This document shows positions 37,770 through 50,232 of a stretch of DNA of 64,000 nucleotides, one piece after another; the first letter of the stretch is position 1; every line of letters begins with the position of its first letter. The translations under genes and the position numbers were made by a program. The notes below the pieces were generated by a model. The model saw only the letters and a list, made by a program, of their open reading frames with translations. It was not told the DNA's origin and ran no database searches. The stretch comes from Paguma larvata (lineage: Eukaryota; Chordata; Mammalia; Carnivora; Viverridae), in NCBI GenBank assembly GCA_030068075.1, contig CM057828.1, positions 114,069,699 to 114,133,698 on the forward strand. The letters run 5' to 3'.

Positions 37770-37959
37770 CTAGGCAAAGACAGGGAGCGCGTTGATCAGC
37801 CGCCCGCCTGGCCCGGCCCCCTCGCCCCTGCCCACTCCTGGCCATGAAACCAACACTTAGCTTTGGGGATGCGGAGGTGAGAAGGTCACATTGCCCCCGC
37901 GGGACCCAGAGGCGACTGACTGGCCTTGTCCGATTCCCTCCCCCGGCAGCTGCACTCAC

Positions 37960-38019
37960 CGCACAGCTTGTTTCCGATGCCGCCCGTGAACTTCTGGGCC
38001 ACCTGACACCAGGCTCTCG
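37960..38019 (-). CDS. GAD2: GAD2 coding exon 2
   Basis: 60-nt exon, acceptor CCCAG|CGAGAG, donor TGCG|GTGAGT. It encodes the end of split codon 26 through residue 45 (ARAWCQVAQKFTGGIGNKLC) plus one base. Both cysteines known as palmitoylation sites in GAD65, Cys30 and Cys45, are present. They anchor the enzyme to Golgi and synaptic-vesicle membranes. Phase is 1 in and 1 out, agreeing with exons 1 and 3. Confidence 0.97.
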
Positions 38020-38729
38020 CTGGGAGGAAAGACAGGCAGGAGGACAGCGAGTCAGAAGACAACAGCAGATGGACGTGTGAAATTTCGTTCTAAGGGAACA
38101 ACCGCAATAAACCCGGGGTCCGTGAAGGGGCTGCCTGGGGCTCCTCACAGAGGGCAGGTGCAGGAGGGGACCGGGAGCCTGGCGGCCCGGCCCAGCCAGA
38201 CCTTAGGTTCGCTGATTTGTTTCCAAGAGAATCCCATACTTCAGCCTTTTGCACCTGCCTCCCAGGTGCCAGTAGGTTCGGTCAGACTCCCCTTCCTGCC
38301 TTGCTCCAGCGAGTTTTCCTAGATAGGAAGCTGTCCATTTCCTTGTAGGCTCTCCTTCCAGGCCAAGAATTATCTCTTTTCTATTTATTTTTCCTTTCCC
38401 CACAGCCACTCTATCCCTCTACAGGGTCCAGACACCAAGATGGTGGCAGTGCCCCAGGTTCATGGAATTCGGTGTCGAGAAGATGGCTCTGTGTTTGGGG
38501 GGCTCTCCCAGACTTCTTTGAAAAGGGCCTGTGATTCTTCGGGTGTCTTTCTGAGGGACAAGGACCCGTGGGGTTTTTGTCTCTTGGGCCACCCGGGACC
38601 TACACCAAGAGCAGGGCGAAGTGTCCCAAGTTTCCTGTTGCAGGTGGGAAAACCTCCTTCGTCTTCCCTAGCCCCGCAAATCCTAGTCCACCCGCAAAGC
38701 TCGCCTGCTGCAGGCCCCGGTTCCCCTAC

Positions 38730-38805
38730 CTGTTCCGGGGTTCTCGGGATCCCCGGAGCCATCTTCAGACCCGAAGGACCAAAAGCCAGAGCCTGGAGTT
38801 GCCAT
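38730..38805 (-). CDS. GAD2: GAD2 coding exon 1 (GAD65 N-terminus)
   Basis: First coding exon of glutamate decarboxylase 65, the PLP enzyme that makes GABA from glutamate at synaptic vesicles and in pancreatic beta cells. The ATG is at 38805-38803 and the exon encodes residues 1-25, starting MATPGSGFWSFGSEDG and ending NPGT plus one base. The donor reads CAG|GTAGG. This matches the known start of mammalian GAD65; the third residue is Thr where I recall Ser in human. GAD65 differs from GAD67 in this membrane-targeting N-terminus. The start is chosen by that match; context is moderate, with G at +4. The exon lies in a CpG-rich stretch. Upstream on the same strand is MYO3A, ending about 4.7 kb away. 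Confidence 0.97.
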
Positions 38806-40900
38806 CAGCGCTGTGAGACTGGAGCAAGTCGCCTCCGAGTGCGAACTGTCAGCCAGCTGCCCTCGGCTCTGCCCTGCGCGCGCGCGTGCGTGCGTGTGTG
38901 AGTGTGGCGGGAGGAGGGCACCGCGCGGGGACCCGCGCAGCCGTGCGGCAGAGGGTGGGTGTCACACTGGGACAGGAAACGTGCGTGTCTGCGCGTGTGT
39001 GTGTGCGTGTGTGTGTGTTGGGATTAGGGTTTAGAGACGTGGCAACTCTCTGAAAGCTGAGGTTGAATAGGGAAGGAGACGGAAGGATCCGCGCAGCCAG
39101 GTTATGGGAAAGCGCCGAGCACCCGACTGCTTTTGAAGGAGAAAGAGTCCAATCCGGATGGATGAGGGGGCGGCGGAGAGAAAAAATGCGAGAGGGAGGA
39201 TGCGAGGCAGACCGCGCGCACGAGCTGGAGTCAGAGCGTGTGGGTGGGAGGCGTGCGGGCGAGGCGGGGGCCGCTGGCAGCCCCCGCGGGCCGGGGTGCG
39301 CTGTCCAGAGTGCTAACGCTGCTGGCTGCGCGCCGGCTTCAGCGAGGCGGAGAGGTGGCCCGACGAGTCTCATACAAGCATCGATTGGCGTATTGTTTGA
39401 GGTCTGGCTCCTGCCGCCGGGAAGGAGGCGCGATTTCCGCGCCCCCTCCCTGCAAGACGGTGCTGAGGTCGTTGTGACCTCGAGAGCCCCGGCGGCTGGG
39501 CTGGAATCGCGAGCGGTTCGTGAGCTTGGGCAGGGGACGGTGGGGGAAGGGCGCCTACGTACTGAAGGGCTCATTTCAGCTCCGGAGGCAAGCCTGATGC
39601 GTTCCTACTGAGCCGCGCGGTGCTCCGGGGCGCGTCATTCCTGTGCCTCGGGGAGCGCGGTCGCCGGGCCCATCGTCCAGGATCTGACTGACTGATGGGA
39701 GAAAGACTGCTGATTGAGGCAATTAAAATCCATGCAGGAGCCTATCACCGAGGACCTTGGGCTGGGGAAAAAATAATAAAAGGAGTGGAAACTTCTTGGA
39801 GGGGGGCGAGGGAGAGCAACTAGAGTCGGCAGGATTGACGGCTGATGGGGGATGGGATTGGGTCTTTTGGTGACCTTGGCCCGCGGAGGCGTGTAAGGGT
39901 TTGCTGCTTTCGTGTGACCAGAACCGATGTGTGCGTGGGAGACCTGAACAGAGTTTCCAACTAAGGAATCTGAGCTTTCCAAATCGGAGGTGGAAAGAAG
40001 GCATCGCCTGCCGGGCCCTCGAGTCAGCGGGTCTCAAATCAATGATCCGTCCACTCCACCCTCCGAAAATCTAAATAATAGAGGGGAACGCGGTGGGGGG
40101 GGGGAGGTGACATTCACCATTTCTGAGGCTTGGTGGGAAGGGGTTTCTTCTTTCCCGAGAAAGTCAGAATCTCTCCTCTCTTACAAGATCTTTCGCTAAA
40201 AGCTGTTAAACAAAGGGAAGGCGCCCTGAGATTTGGGCCGCGTCGAGTTCGCGTTGCTTTCCCTTGAAAGCCGAGACCAGCGTCGAGGACACCTTGCGGC
40301 TCCTGGGCTCTCAGAGAGGGCGAGGAAGACCGTGGTGGGGAAGGGCTGCGTCCTGCCTTCGGCCGCGTGCTTTCCCTTGGGCGAGCGTTTTTCATTTCCA
40401 CTCTCTTCACAAGCCCTTATTTCTCTGACTTCCTGAATCAAGTTATTAAAGCTGCTGCCAAAGCAGAGACTCCCTTATCCTCAGTCTTGGCTACCTCCCC
40501 TCGACCTTCACTTAAGGGCGTCGTGGGGCCCAAGGTGGCCGCATACAAGCCCAAATCCTGTGGCCCCAGGAACGTGGGGGCCTGGTAAACTCTTTCCACG
40601 AAGCTTTGTCTTCTTCTCACGTGTCCGAGCGCGGAGGAGCAGTAGGATCTAAACCTCGGCGTGGGAGTGGTGTCTGGGAAGGGCGCTGGCCGGGTCCTGC
40701 GGTAGGCTTGGCGCAAAACCCTACGTGTTGAGAAGCCTGCATCGGGCGGCTGGCGCTTGGTGGGCGTGAGCCCAGGCCTCAGTCTGGCCCCTCCGTCAGG
40801 CACCCTTGGCTTCAGTGGACCCAGGTATCAATGCAGGGGCGTAAAGGCTTCGTGGTTCCGCCATATGCGCCCGGGCAGGGCAGTTCCGCAGCTCTCTCTC
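38806..40900 (-). promoter_or_regulatory. GAD2: GAD2 5' flank and CpG-rich promoter region
   Basis: Directly upstream of the GAD2 ATG. CG dinucleotides are dense from about 37270 to 39700, with further CG-rich patches up to 40900, unlike the AT-rich surroundings. The 5' UTR and transcription start must lie here, but I cannot fix the start from sequence and see no convincing TATA box near the ATG, consistent with TATA-less descriptions of GAD65 promoters. A (TG)-rich run lies at 38986-39018 and a run of 10 or more G at about 40094-40106. Long open frames on both strands here are compositional. Confidence 0.55.
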
Positions 40901-42985
40901 CAGCAGCGTAGATGAGAGTCGGAGACACTAGTTCTTTGTTTAAATCCACACCAAATCCTGCTTCAACTCACCGGGCTGGAGTTATAGAACTTTTCTGGTA
41001 CGGATTAAGTGGTCGGAACCATAAAGATTCTTTAAAAGAAGCGTTCAAAACACAAATCCCCAAAGGAAGAAACGGATTAAAATACAAGGCAGGTAGGAAC
41101 CACACCACCTGGATTTAACTTTTTTTTTTTTAACGCCACTTAAAATCCTGCTGTTTAAACTCAATTAAATCCTGCAGCTCTGGGGTACTTTGAATCTAAT
41201 GGTGGTATTTACATTTTTTTATTTAACACACCCTACTTCAAATGCACTCCGGGATCTGATTTGTCTTTCCTTAACGTGGTCCCTCCCCCCCGACGGCAAT
41301 TTGCTTCATAAAGACTTTCATTTGGCAAAGGAGACCACTCCCCCCACTCTTGGGTTTGGCGTTGGAGATAACAAAAGATCTCGGGGAGGTAATAATTACA
41401 GTCATTAGTTCACAAAGGAGGCAGCCACAGAACGGGAAGGGGAGGCAGCTAGCGTTCAGAGGAAAAGCTTTTGCAGCCTCTTCCTCAAATAGGGGCCGGG
41501 GATGGGGTGGGGTGGAGGTAAACCCAGGCTCCAGAGGCTTCCCTCCCAGGCAGGTTTCCTCGGTTGGCCTATTTCTGGTCCGTGGTTTACCCAGAGATCG
41601 CATTGCAGGCCTACCAATGAAGAATTGCTGGTACAAGTTTTCCCTCGTGTCTTCCCAGTGCCTAAATGTCGGAGAGAAGGGGGGGAGATGTAAAGAAAGG
41701 GAGAAAGAAAAAGGAAAGAAAACAAAGAAATACAAAAGAAAAGGGGAAATAAAAACACTGAAACATTTCTCCAAGCGTTTGCCAGTCCTTTTTCCAATCC
41801 CACTTAAAAAGGGGGTGGAGAGTTTAGGGAGGGAGCCTACAGCCTCCCAACCCAGAACAGAAGGACCAGACTGCCAGGGCTCTGGTCTACAGGGGCCACT
41901 TCAAGAGCTCAGCTTCCCGTCTCCCCCACCCCCCAAAGGGCTTCGTGGTGCTAGGTGGATAGGTAAGTTGGGGCAGAGGGACTGGATTCACCTCGGGTTC
42001 CAGAATCCCTCTCGCCCTCTCGAGCCATATACAGTGCCCTGCGGCTCTGGTTTCACCGGTGCCTGTGCTCGGCCCAGCCTGCAGCAAGTCACAACTGAGC
42101 CCTGGGTCTGCAAGGCTGACCTCCAGGGGAGGCCGAAAGGAGAACCCGGGGAAGGAGCAGGGCCTACAGTGCCCTTGAACTCTGGGCTTGGCAAGGCCAC
42201 TGTGGCAAGTTTCCCCTCGGGGGGGTCTCATCTGTAAATTGAAGAGGTTGTAGGAGTCATCTCTGGGGGCCCTTCCGGCATCAACATTTTGGGTTGGAGA
42301 GTACCTAACTTCTGGTGGGCGAGCAGCGCAACAAACATCCGCCTGTCCTCACTCAATCCAGTCTCCTGGCTCCAGGCCACATGCGCAAGGGACACCAGCA
42401 AGAGGGACAAGCCCTATCCCAGCCAGAACTCTCCTCCCCCGCCCCCATTCAGCAATTCGTGAAATCACCTCGTCATCCTTCCACACTATCTTCAGACCCC
42501 ATTGACAACGGAGGGTGTCAGTTCCACAGAAGGGCTCAACCCAGGTTCTAAAATAAGACGCAATCAACTGAGAAAAACAAACCTCTGCCTACCCATTGCT
42601 CTTCCCTCTCTCTCCTAAATACGCCAAAATTCGGCGCCAAAATTGCCCCAAATCTGTAGACTAGAAGAACCTAAGAAGCCCAACAGTTTGTTCAGTGGTG
42701 GGACCAAAGGTGTTGTGTGTGTGCGTGCGTGCGCGCCGCGGGGTGGAGGGCAGCGGCATGTTGGGGATTTGTCTGAAGGTCATGTTTGTGTCGCAAGACC
42801 CCGGTTTGAACTTATTAGTTTGTTTGGGATGGCTGGAGGCGTTGACCATTCGCTGGTGGAGACAGAAGGCACCTTCACTTCCTTGCCTGCGCACCTGCAC
42901 TCGCACAGCTGGACAGCAAGAGGGTAGCCCTAAAGAGGAACTGGCGGACCAGCCCCGAAAGCCACGGACTTTCCAAGGCACTTCC
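40901..42985. other. Intergenic stretch between MYO3A 3' end and GAD2 promoter
   Basis: No gene or clear transposon recognised. Moderately GC-rich with scattered CpG. There is a purine-rich patch (GGAAAGAAAA-type) at 41680-41760 and a GT-rich run at 42710-42735 ending in GCGCGCCGCGG. The 295-codon plus-strand frame at 41350-42237 resembles no family I know and sits in stop-poor GC-rich DNA. Possible distal GAD2 regulatory DNA, by position only. Confidence 0.4.
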
Positions 42986-43517
42986 TTTATTTAATAACCT
43001 TAATAACCAAAGGAAGGGAAGGCGCGAGTTTGAGATGCAGAGTTCTTCTTCAAAGCTTCCCCCACCCTCGGCTCTTCTCCCACCCGGGCTTTGTTTTGCT
43101 CGCCCCTCCAGTGTCCTGCGGGCCTGGAAGAGCAGTGTCCAAGTTAAAAGAAATCTTTAAAGTCACCCAAAATGAGAGAGGAGGAATTAGCAAGAGCTCA
43201 GACGCAGTCGGTCCACAGGAGTCGTAAATGAGTGAACAAAGGGATACACTGGGGGCCAGGGATAGGGATGCCCCGGCTGGCGGGCTGGTGGGAGTGCAGG
43301 CTTCCGGAGTGCGGAGACGCGGTGTCCGAAGGCTCTTCCTTCTCCTCCGTCTTCGGAGAGGCTGGCCCTGGCCCTCCAGGGGCGAGCGCAGCGTGTAGCC
43401 CCTGCAGTGGTCAGGGCCTCGGCTTCAGCGCCTGGTGATGCCAGCAGCCGGGCTTTGGCCCCTTTCAATCCCGCGGTCTCACAAACATTCCCACGGCGGT
43501 GGCCTCCAGCAGCCGGG
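42970..43517 (-). other. MYO3A: MYO3A 3' UTR (inferred)
   Basis: Stretch after the MYO3A stop. The first AATAAA in the sense direction is at 42991-42986 (TTTATT on plus), about 530 bp after the stop, giving a likely mRNA end near 42970. No other gene is evident. The end is inferred from the signal alone. Confidence 0.5.
42986..42991 (-). terminator. Candidate MYO3A poly(A) signal AATAAA
   Basis: TTTATT on the plus strand, giving AATAAA in the MYO3A sense. It is the first canonical signal after the stop codon. Use is not proven. Confidence 0.5.
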
Positions 43518-43635
43518 CTACACCTGCTGCACGAGGCGCTGCCGCTGGGAGGTTTTGCGCAGGAGCCTCCTGTAGTCGTAGGGATTGGTTGAGGGTCCGT
43601 TTTCCTCCGGCTCCGGGTTCTCCTCCGCCCAGCAC
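43518..43635 (-). CDS. MYO3A: MYO3A last coding exon (C-terminus and stop)
   Basis: C-terminal exon of myosin IIIA, a kinase-fused motor that carries espin-1 to stereocilia and calycal process tips. Acceptor CCGCAG|GTGCTG. It encodes [20 protein letters not shown], then [18 protein letters not shown] and TAG at 43520-43518. The [11 protein letters not shown](Q/R)RLVQQ block is the conserved actin-binding tail homology domain II at the extreme C-terminus of MYO3A. It enters in phase 2, completing Arg with the AG that ends the previous exon. The middle ([14 protein letters not shown]) is acidic and low in complexity. Confidence 0.93.
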
Positions 43636-44259
43636 CTGCGGGGAGACCCAGGGCCCAAGAGTCAGCGGCGCCAGCGCGAAGCGCAGCCCTGCCCATCCTG
43701 TTAGGCGGTCCTATTCCTCCCACCTCCCACCAACTACAGGCATTTAAGAATGGCACTTTGAAAACATCAGGAGAATGGCCAAAAGCAGCTGCATAATTTT
43801 CACAGCAGATTTTCAATTTTCCCCAAGCAGGCAGTGGGGGAGGGGAGCAGGGGGGTGAGGGCATGGTGACTCTGTGTTCAGATGACAGCTAAGTAAGGTG
43901 TCAGAAGGTGCAGTTGAGAGAGGGGTGTTTCCTTTGGTTTGAAGTAACTCACAACCAACAAATATTTATTTTAGTGCCTTAATTTTTAACACATTTTATT
44001 CAAAATTCAAAGTGCCTAAATAGATAACCATCACTTCTCATCTTAAAACAGCTCAAATGTTTCTCTCAAACTCTCCTCTCAAATCTGATCAACCACTGTT
44101 AGCTGTGGGTCCTGTCAGCTCATGAGGCTGTTGGGCCACCTTTCCTGAAGGTACCGCTGAGAAACCCTACCAATTTTACCTCTAGATTCTGCAACTTGCC
44201 TGGAGAAGGGTGCTCCCTATGCAGCCACATAGGTGCATTCATTCACTTACGTGGCACCT

Positions 44260-45300
44260 ACTAAGTATTAGCCATCACTGTAGGCTAAAGGCAAACAGAA
44301 GTCCCCACTCTCATGGACTTTAGTGTGGGAGAGGACTATAGACAACCTATAGACCAGGTGGTAGCAGGTGCTATGTAGACAAGTAAGGCAGGCTAATGAG
44401 GAAAAACTGATGGTGGGTGGGCGCAGGCGCGAGCGTGCGTGGGTGTGTATGTGTGTGTGTGTGTGTGTGCATACAAGCAATTTCATTGAGGGTAAGTGGG
44501 AAAGGCCTTTCTGATAAGGTGACATTTAAGAGACCTGAAGGAGGAGGAGGGGTGAGCCAGACAGATCTCTTAGCGAAGGGCAGTCATTCCAGTGCAAAGG
44601 CCCCAAGACTACAGTGTGTGTCTTGTGTTCAAGGAACAGCAAGGAGGCCACCATGGCTTACCAAAAAGTAAGCAAGGGGGAGAAGATCAAGGAATGAGAG
44701 CAGGAAGGAGGGGACAATGTAGCAGATAATTGAGTGCTTTGAGACCATGGCAAGAATTTGAATGTTACTCAGAGCTAGAGAGACCCTGGAGGGACATGAG
44801 TGGAGGAATGATTCATAAAAGGATCTGGCTGCTAACATGGAAGTAAGGAGGCCTGTTAAGAAAGAGACACTGCAATAGTCCAAGCAAGACTGATAGTGGC
44901 TTGGATGAGGCTTGCAGAAGAGGGAAGAACTGATCAGATTCTGGTCATACTTGAAGGCAGAACTGAAAGAGTTTGCTGACACCTTGGGTGTGGGGTGTAA
45001 CAGAAAGGAATCGAGAATGTCTCGATTAATAAACCAGTTATTTAAGGTTTTTGCCTTAAATAACTGGGTGGATGAAGTTGCCAATTAATGAGATGGGGAA
45101 GGTTACAGCAGGAGTATACTTTTGGTGGAGAGGGGGATAAACATTTTGGTTTGGGTTTTGCAAAGTTTGAGATATTTATTAGATATTCAAGAGGAGATGA
45201 TGAATAGGCAGCTTGGGTATGTCCATCCTCATCTAGGCCGCAGATTTCCACTTAGGAATTTTAAGTAAATAGATGATATTTAAGGTCATGAAAGTATGTG
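44260..45300 (+). mobile_element. Ancient interspersed-repeat-like segment
   Basis: Wording typical of a widespread old mammalian repeat ('cagtgcaaaggcccc', 'ggaacagcaaggaggcca', 'ctgcaatagtccaagcaaga'). Family not identified. Includes a (GT)n run near 44445-44469. Confidence 0.5.
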
Positions 45301-45620
45301 TTGATAAAGCAAAGGACTGGGACACCCCAATGCTGAGAGGCCAGTGAATTGAGGAGAAATCGGCAAAGGAGCTGATACTTAATGTCAAACAGAGTTAGTA
45401 GCAAACTGAGAAATCAAATACAAAATATATGCTTCCATATGAATCTTTCTTCCAGATACTTTTTGGTCGCACATTGCAGATTCTGAGAACTTACAGCATA
45501 ACTGAGAAACCAGTAAGTGTTTAAAATTCCATTGGTTAGAACTTAAACACAGGTTTTTGGATACAGTTTGTTGCTTGTAATTAGTATGACCATGTAATTT
45601 ATCATCCGAAGTGAGGTACT

Positions 45621-45655
45621 TTTATTTTTTATTTTTTTAAATGTTTATTTTAAGA

Positions 45656-45712
<57 letters not shown>

Positions 45713-45729
45713 AGGGGGAAGGGATGGGG

Positions 45730-45793
<64 letters not shown>

Positions 45794-45921
45794 CCTAAGC
45801 AGACTCCCTGCTGTTAGCACAGAGCCTGTTATGGGGCTCGATACCATGAACCATGAGATCATGACTTGAGCTGAAATCAACAGCCAGATACTCAGCCGAC
45901 TGAGGCACCCAGGGGGTCCCA
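45621..45921 (-). mobile_element. CAN-SINE with very long GA tract
   Basis: Reverse SINE carrying about 130 nt of nearly pure GA (45655-45791). TSD aagtgaggtact / aagggaggtact at 45609-45620 and 45922-45933. Confidence 0.93.
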
Positions 45922-45936
45922 AAGGGAGGTACTCCT

Positions 45937-46050
45937 TGCTGGGTGTGGTGCTGCTTAAAAGATTCTCTCTCTCCCTCTCTGCCCCTCCCCCTGCTCGTGT
46001 TCTCTCTCTCTGTCTCCCTCCACCCCCAAAATTAAAATAAAGTAAAAGGG
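45937..46050 (+). mobile_element. 5'-truncated CAN-SINE
   Basis: CT-rich second half and A-rich tail of a SINE, immediately beside the reverse copy before it. No head. Confidence 0.7.
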
Positions 46051-46272
46051 GGTGCTACTAACAATAACACCAATAAAATAAGCATAAAATTGGGTTGTCT
46101 GAATACCTGACCATAATCCTCATGAGTTTACTTTTAGATAACATATCAATCTTAAGAGGTGATATTCAGTGAGAATATTTTGTTATAGTCGAAAGACAGA
46201 ATGGCAGTGCTTTAGAAATGGAACTGTGAGTAAAACAGGGAACATGCCGTCCTTTTGTAGGTGGTGTATTAC

Positions 46273-46416
46273 CTTTCATCGGCATTAAAACATCGATGCT
46301 CAGGTTCTCTCTCTTGTCTTCCTTCTCTTAAGCTAGGGTTATGTTCCTTTGGTTCAGAACGGCTGGGCAAAAATTCCTTATAATAGAAATCTTCCAAATC
46401 TAATAATTTCCCCTGA
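46273..46416 (-). CDS. MYO3A: MYO3A penultimate coding exon
   Basis: 144-nt exon, acceptor TTACAG|TCAGGG, donor GAAAG|GTAATA. The first T completes Ser (AG+T). It encodes [20 protein letters not shown], then [20 protein letters not shown] and RCFNADE, leaving AG for the next codon. The [17 protein letters not shown] block is characteristic of the MYO3A tail. Phase agrees with both neighbouring exons. Confidence 0.92.
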
Positions 46417-47758
46417 CTGTAAATGAACACATAAACACATCATAGATTCAATCTACTTTTCTACTCAAACTTAAAGGATACTTGTTCTCTTCTTTCATTT
46501 AGTATAATTTAGGAGTAACAATTCATGTCAACAGAAACAAGAGAAGTCTCGAAATGCACAATGACAGTGTATGCCATAAATTAAAAATGAAAACAAACCC
46601 CTCATCTCTCATCTTTAAGAGAGCATTTTCCTGGTTTCATCTCATTCAACTTGGCACAGAATTAGTAGTTACCAGACAGCCAGTGATTACAAAGTTCCAG
46701 TCTGGCTAGTCTAGGAGAGGGTTCATCACTGACCCTCGGGCCACTACGAGAGAAGCTTACCTGCATGCACCAACACATGGCATTTTCCAATTTTCTCAGG
46801 CATCAGTTACGTACATGGATGTACACAACGTTTCACGAGCTTACCTTACTTCATTCCCAGGTAACCTTTTGTCCTTTCCTTACCATTGGTCTTCAGTGGG
46901 TTGATTTTTGTGCTAAATTTTAATTCCTGCACATGACATACACACAGGGGTGGGTCTCTGGCCATTTCAATTCCGGATTTACTCCCACTAGTTCTGTGGT
47001 GCTCAGTGCCTCTGGTGTGACGGCCCTTCGTATGAGGTACACAGGTATAGGTCTGGAAAACTACCAAGTGTTTCTTGGGAACGCTACAGTGTTTCTGGGG
47101 AAAAGTGCTTTTCGAGTTACAGATACCAATTTACAAATCAGCTTTCAGAATGCCACCGACACATTAGTCAGGAGCTGAGTGTAGAAGAACCCTCAGTTGT
47201 TATTAGCACGCTCCAGAAGTCAGTTAATTGACATAGGGCTGTAATATTAAAACGGTAAACTATTGCTGGGCTGAAGTGTTACAGGAAATGGGGACTCATG
47301 TGAATTTAAGTTGTCATGCCTGCAGGTGACACAAACCTTATTTCCTGACAAATCCATAAACATTAGGATTTAGCACGTGTTGAAGGACAAAAAGCAAAGG
47401 AATTTGGGGAAAGAAAGTTCATGGACCTGGGTGTGTTCGGATTTCCTGATCAAAACCATATCGATGGACCAGGAAAAGCAAATTCTGTATTGGGACCATA
47501 CAATTCATTCATAAACTATTTGAGTTCTTAACGTATACCTCACACTGTGCTAGCTCAATATATTTCCAATAGGTGAGAGCTTCTAAATTCACATGAACCA
47601 CATATTCATAGTATAAATGTACTGAGAGCAAGCTACTCTCCAAATCTATCCACATGAAATAGGTGATCTTTAAAAAAATTGATGACTTTCAATCATAATT
47701 TGAACATATGGATTTATATTTTGGTTTGATGGCATTGAAATCTAGAAATAATAATTAC

Positions 47759-47799
47759 CTATCTTTCCTTGGTCTTCGTTTTTCTTCTTGGATTGACTT
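47759..47799 (-). CDS. MYO3A: MYO3A short tail exon
   Basis: 41-nt exon, acceptor CTTTTAG|AAGTC, donor GATAG|GTAATT. It encodes KSIQEEKRRPRKD plus AG, a basic tail segment that in MYO3A directly follows the sequence STYYYLLH of the upstream exon. Phase is 0 in and 2 out, fitting the exons on either side. Confidence 0.92.
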
Positions 47800-49714
47800 C
47801 TAAAAGGAATAGAAAAAATTTAACAATCAGTATAATATTATGATTAATATAATGTAACTGATATAATTACTATACAAATAGCTTTTTCTTGTAAAGCCAA
47901 CTTAGAAATCAAATGGATACAATGTTTTAAAAATATAATGAAATATAATTCACTCAGATTTTACTAATTATGAATTTGTGATTATTTTTTACCAGATTGT
48001 AATTAATCTTTGCGTTCCATGTCAAAAAATGTTTACCACACAGTGACCAGTATACACAAGATTACCTAAAGGTCCATCTACCTACAAATGGGAAAAAATA
48101 TATCAGAATTCCTGGAAATCCCATCTCTCTATCACAAATGCAGCTGTGATTTAGACAAGTTGATTAGGTGGCTTTGACATCTTGCTTCTATGTCATCTTT
48201 GCTAGCAAAGCAGATGAGTGGACAGTGAAGGCAGGGGCAACACTCCACAAATGAATGGAAGTGTAACTTTACTAAGCCCATATATGGTATAAAAGCATCA
48301 GACTAGAGGATATGTATGTTCATGTGCAAAATGTTTTTACAGTTGAGAACTTACGTATCAAGGCACAAAGTAGAATACGTAAGTCTAGGTTTAATTAGAT
48401 ACCTTTTAATCAATACTTCATCTGAACACTAACAGAATGGAACTTTATTTTACCTTACATACAAAGAAAGATCATCGTTTGTATTGCAACATGAGTAATG
48501 TGTTTCGCTGTTTGCTGCCTCAAGTTATTTGAGCTCACCTATTTACAGGTGGCAAGAGCAATATATGCCTTTTAGGCTGAGAGGACAAATAGGACACTCA
48601 CCTTGAATAAGTTGAAGATATCGTAATTGTGGAAACCCTAATGCAGGTATCAGGTTGGCTGGCACCATAAAAGTGCAAGATAATAAAAATGGCAGCTGAT
48701 AATGGTTTGTAAATATTGAAAGTTTTCCCCAGTATTTTTTAGGCACGCTCATTTTTTCTCATGATTTAGCAGTTGTAATACAGTAAAATGTCGGATAAGT
48801 CAAACGGTTCATGTTTCACATATTCTTATCAGTTGGTATTTTAGTGAGAAGATGGGGTAGAAGGAATGCTTAAATGCATCAAGTCGGGGAGTGGACCATT
48901 CAGGAAGTAACCATGTTACGGGGCAGGACATCAATTAACATTCCTGTCCTCCTTCCCATTTCCTATTACATTCCTGATCCAATGCCTTGGGCTAGGAGGT
49001 GCGTACAAATAATTATATTACCACCATGGGTACAGTGGCCTCTAGCAGTCTAGTCAATGATCCCTGGGACCCAGGTGATATTTGTTGTGGGTGTCATTGT
49101 TTTAATTATGCCAGAGGTCCTTCCTCCTTGATCCATTATCTGAAAAAAAAAATGTCTCTTGTTCCCAGTAACAATTTTCTATAATCCAAAGTTATGCTTA
49201 AATGATGGCACTATGTTGAGGGACAGAGGTCCCCTTTATACCACCACGAGTCAAATAATGTTCTGCCCTTGAATTCTTAAGCCGGTGAGGACCATTTTTT
49301 ATTCTGGATCAGCATTTCCCTCTGGGAGATGGTGTAGATAATTTGGTTCTCAGTTACAGGAATTCTTAGAAGAGGACGTACAGTCCAGACTACTGCTTTA
49401 TTTCACTCTTGCCTGTGCTAGAATATTCCAATGAAATATAATTCGCTAATATGGTTTTCCCCAAATGATTTAAGGTGGTTTCTAATGGAAGCAATTATAC
49501 AACCAAGGTGATAAAGTAGACATTGTAAATAAGGAACAAATAGGTCAAAAGTGTGTTAGGATGGAGCCTTATATTCGTTTTCGTGTCCTGGTAGCAGGGC
49601 CAAAGGGAAGCACGAAACTGTACTCTCCAGGGAGGGGATTTAATACTAATGTTATCACCTGGGCCTTTATAGGAGAGGCATTTATTGCTAAGACAATGTT
49701 TTCGATTGTAGTTT

Positions 49715-49764
49715 ATTAAAATTTTTATTGATTCATTTTGAGAGAGACAGCGTGGGCAGGGGAG

Positions 49765-49807
<43 letters not shown>

Positions 49808-49938
49808 AGAATCCCAAGCAGGCTCCATACTGTCAGGGTAGAGCCCGATGTAGGGCTTGAGCCCATGAACTTGCGAGATCATTACCTGAGCTGAGGGCAA
49901 GAGTCAGAGACTTAAGAACTGAGCCACTCAGGGGCCTC
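49715..49938 (-). mobile_element. CAN-SINE
   Basis: Reverse copy with a GA tract, ending 'gagccactcaggggcct'. TSD tcgattgtagttt / tcggttgtagttt at 49702-49714 and 49939-49951. Confidence 0.92.
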
Positions 49939-50232
49939 TCGGTTGTAGTTTTGAAATTATAAATCACTAACTTGAAATTTGAAATGAAAATAAAGAAGTG
50001 AATATCCTTTGGCAGTTTCTTATAGAACTAAAGAAGAAGGAGAGAGAGAAGGAGACAGAGATGGCACAAGGAGAAGATATTCTGGGATGGTACTTCTTGA
50101 GGAGGACTTTGGAAGACAGAGGTCTTTGCCCAGTGGACTCGAAGAACCTTCTCCTCAGTTAGCTACACAACAGCTCTTCCCTTCACCCAATGCAAAGAAA
50201 TACATTTATAACAGAACTTTAAAATTCATATC

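Noticed and set aside
37282..38148. 288-codon minus open frame
   Set aside because: It reads through GAD2 exon 3 and flanking introns; the true exons are defined by splice sites and the GAD65 match.
38849..39611. Overlapping long open frames on both strands in the CpG island
   Set aside because: Composition effect of CpG-rich DNA; no recognisable protein.
41350..42237. 295-codon plus open frame
   Set aside because: Stop-poor GC-rich DNA, low-complexity K/E-rich middle, no family resemblance and no splice or retrocopy evidence.
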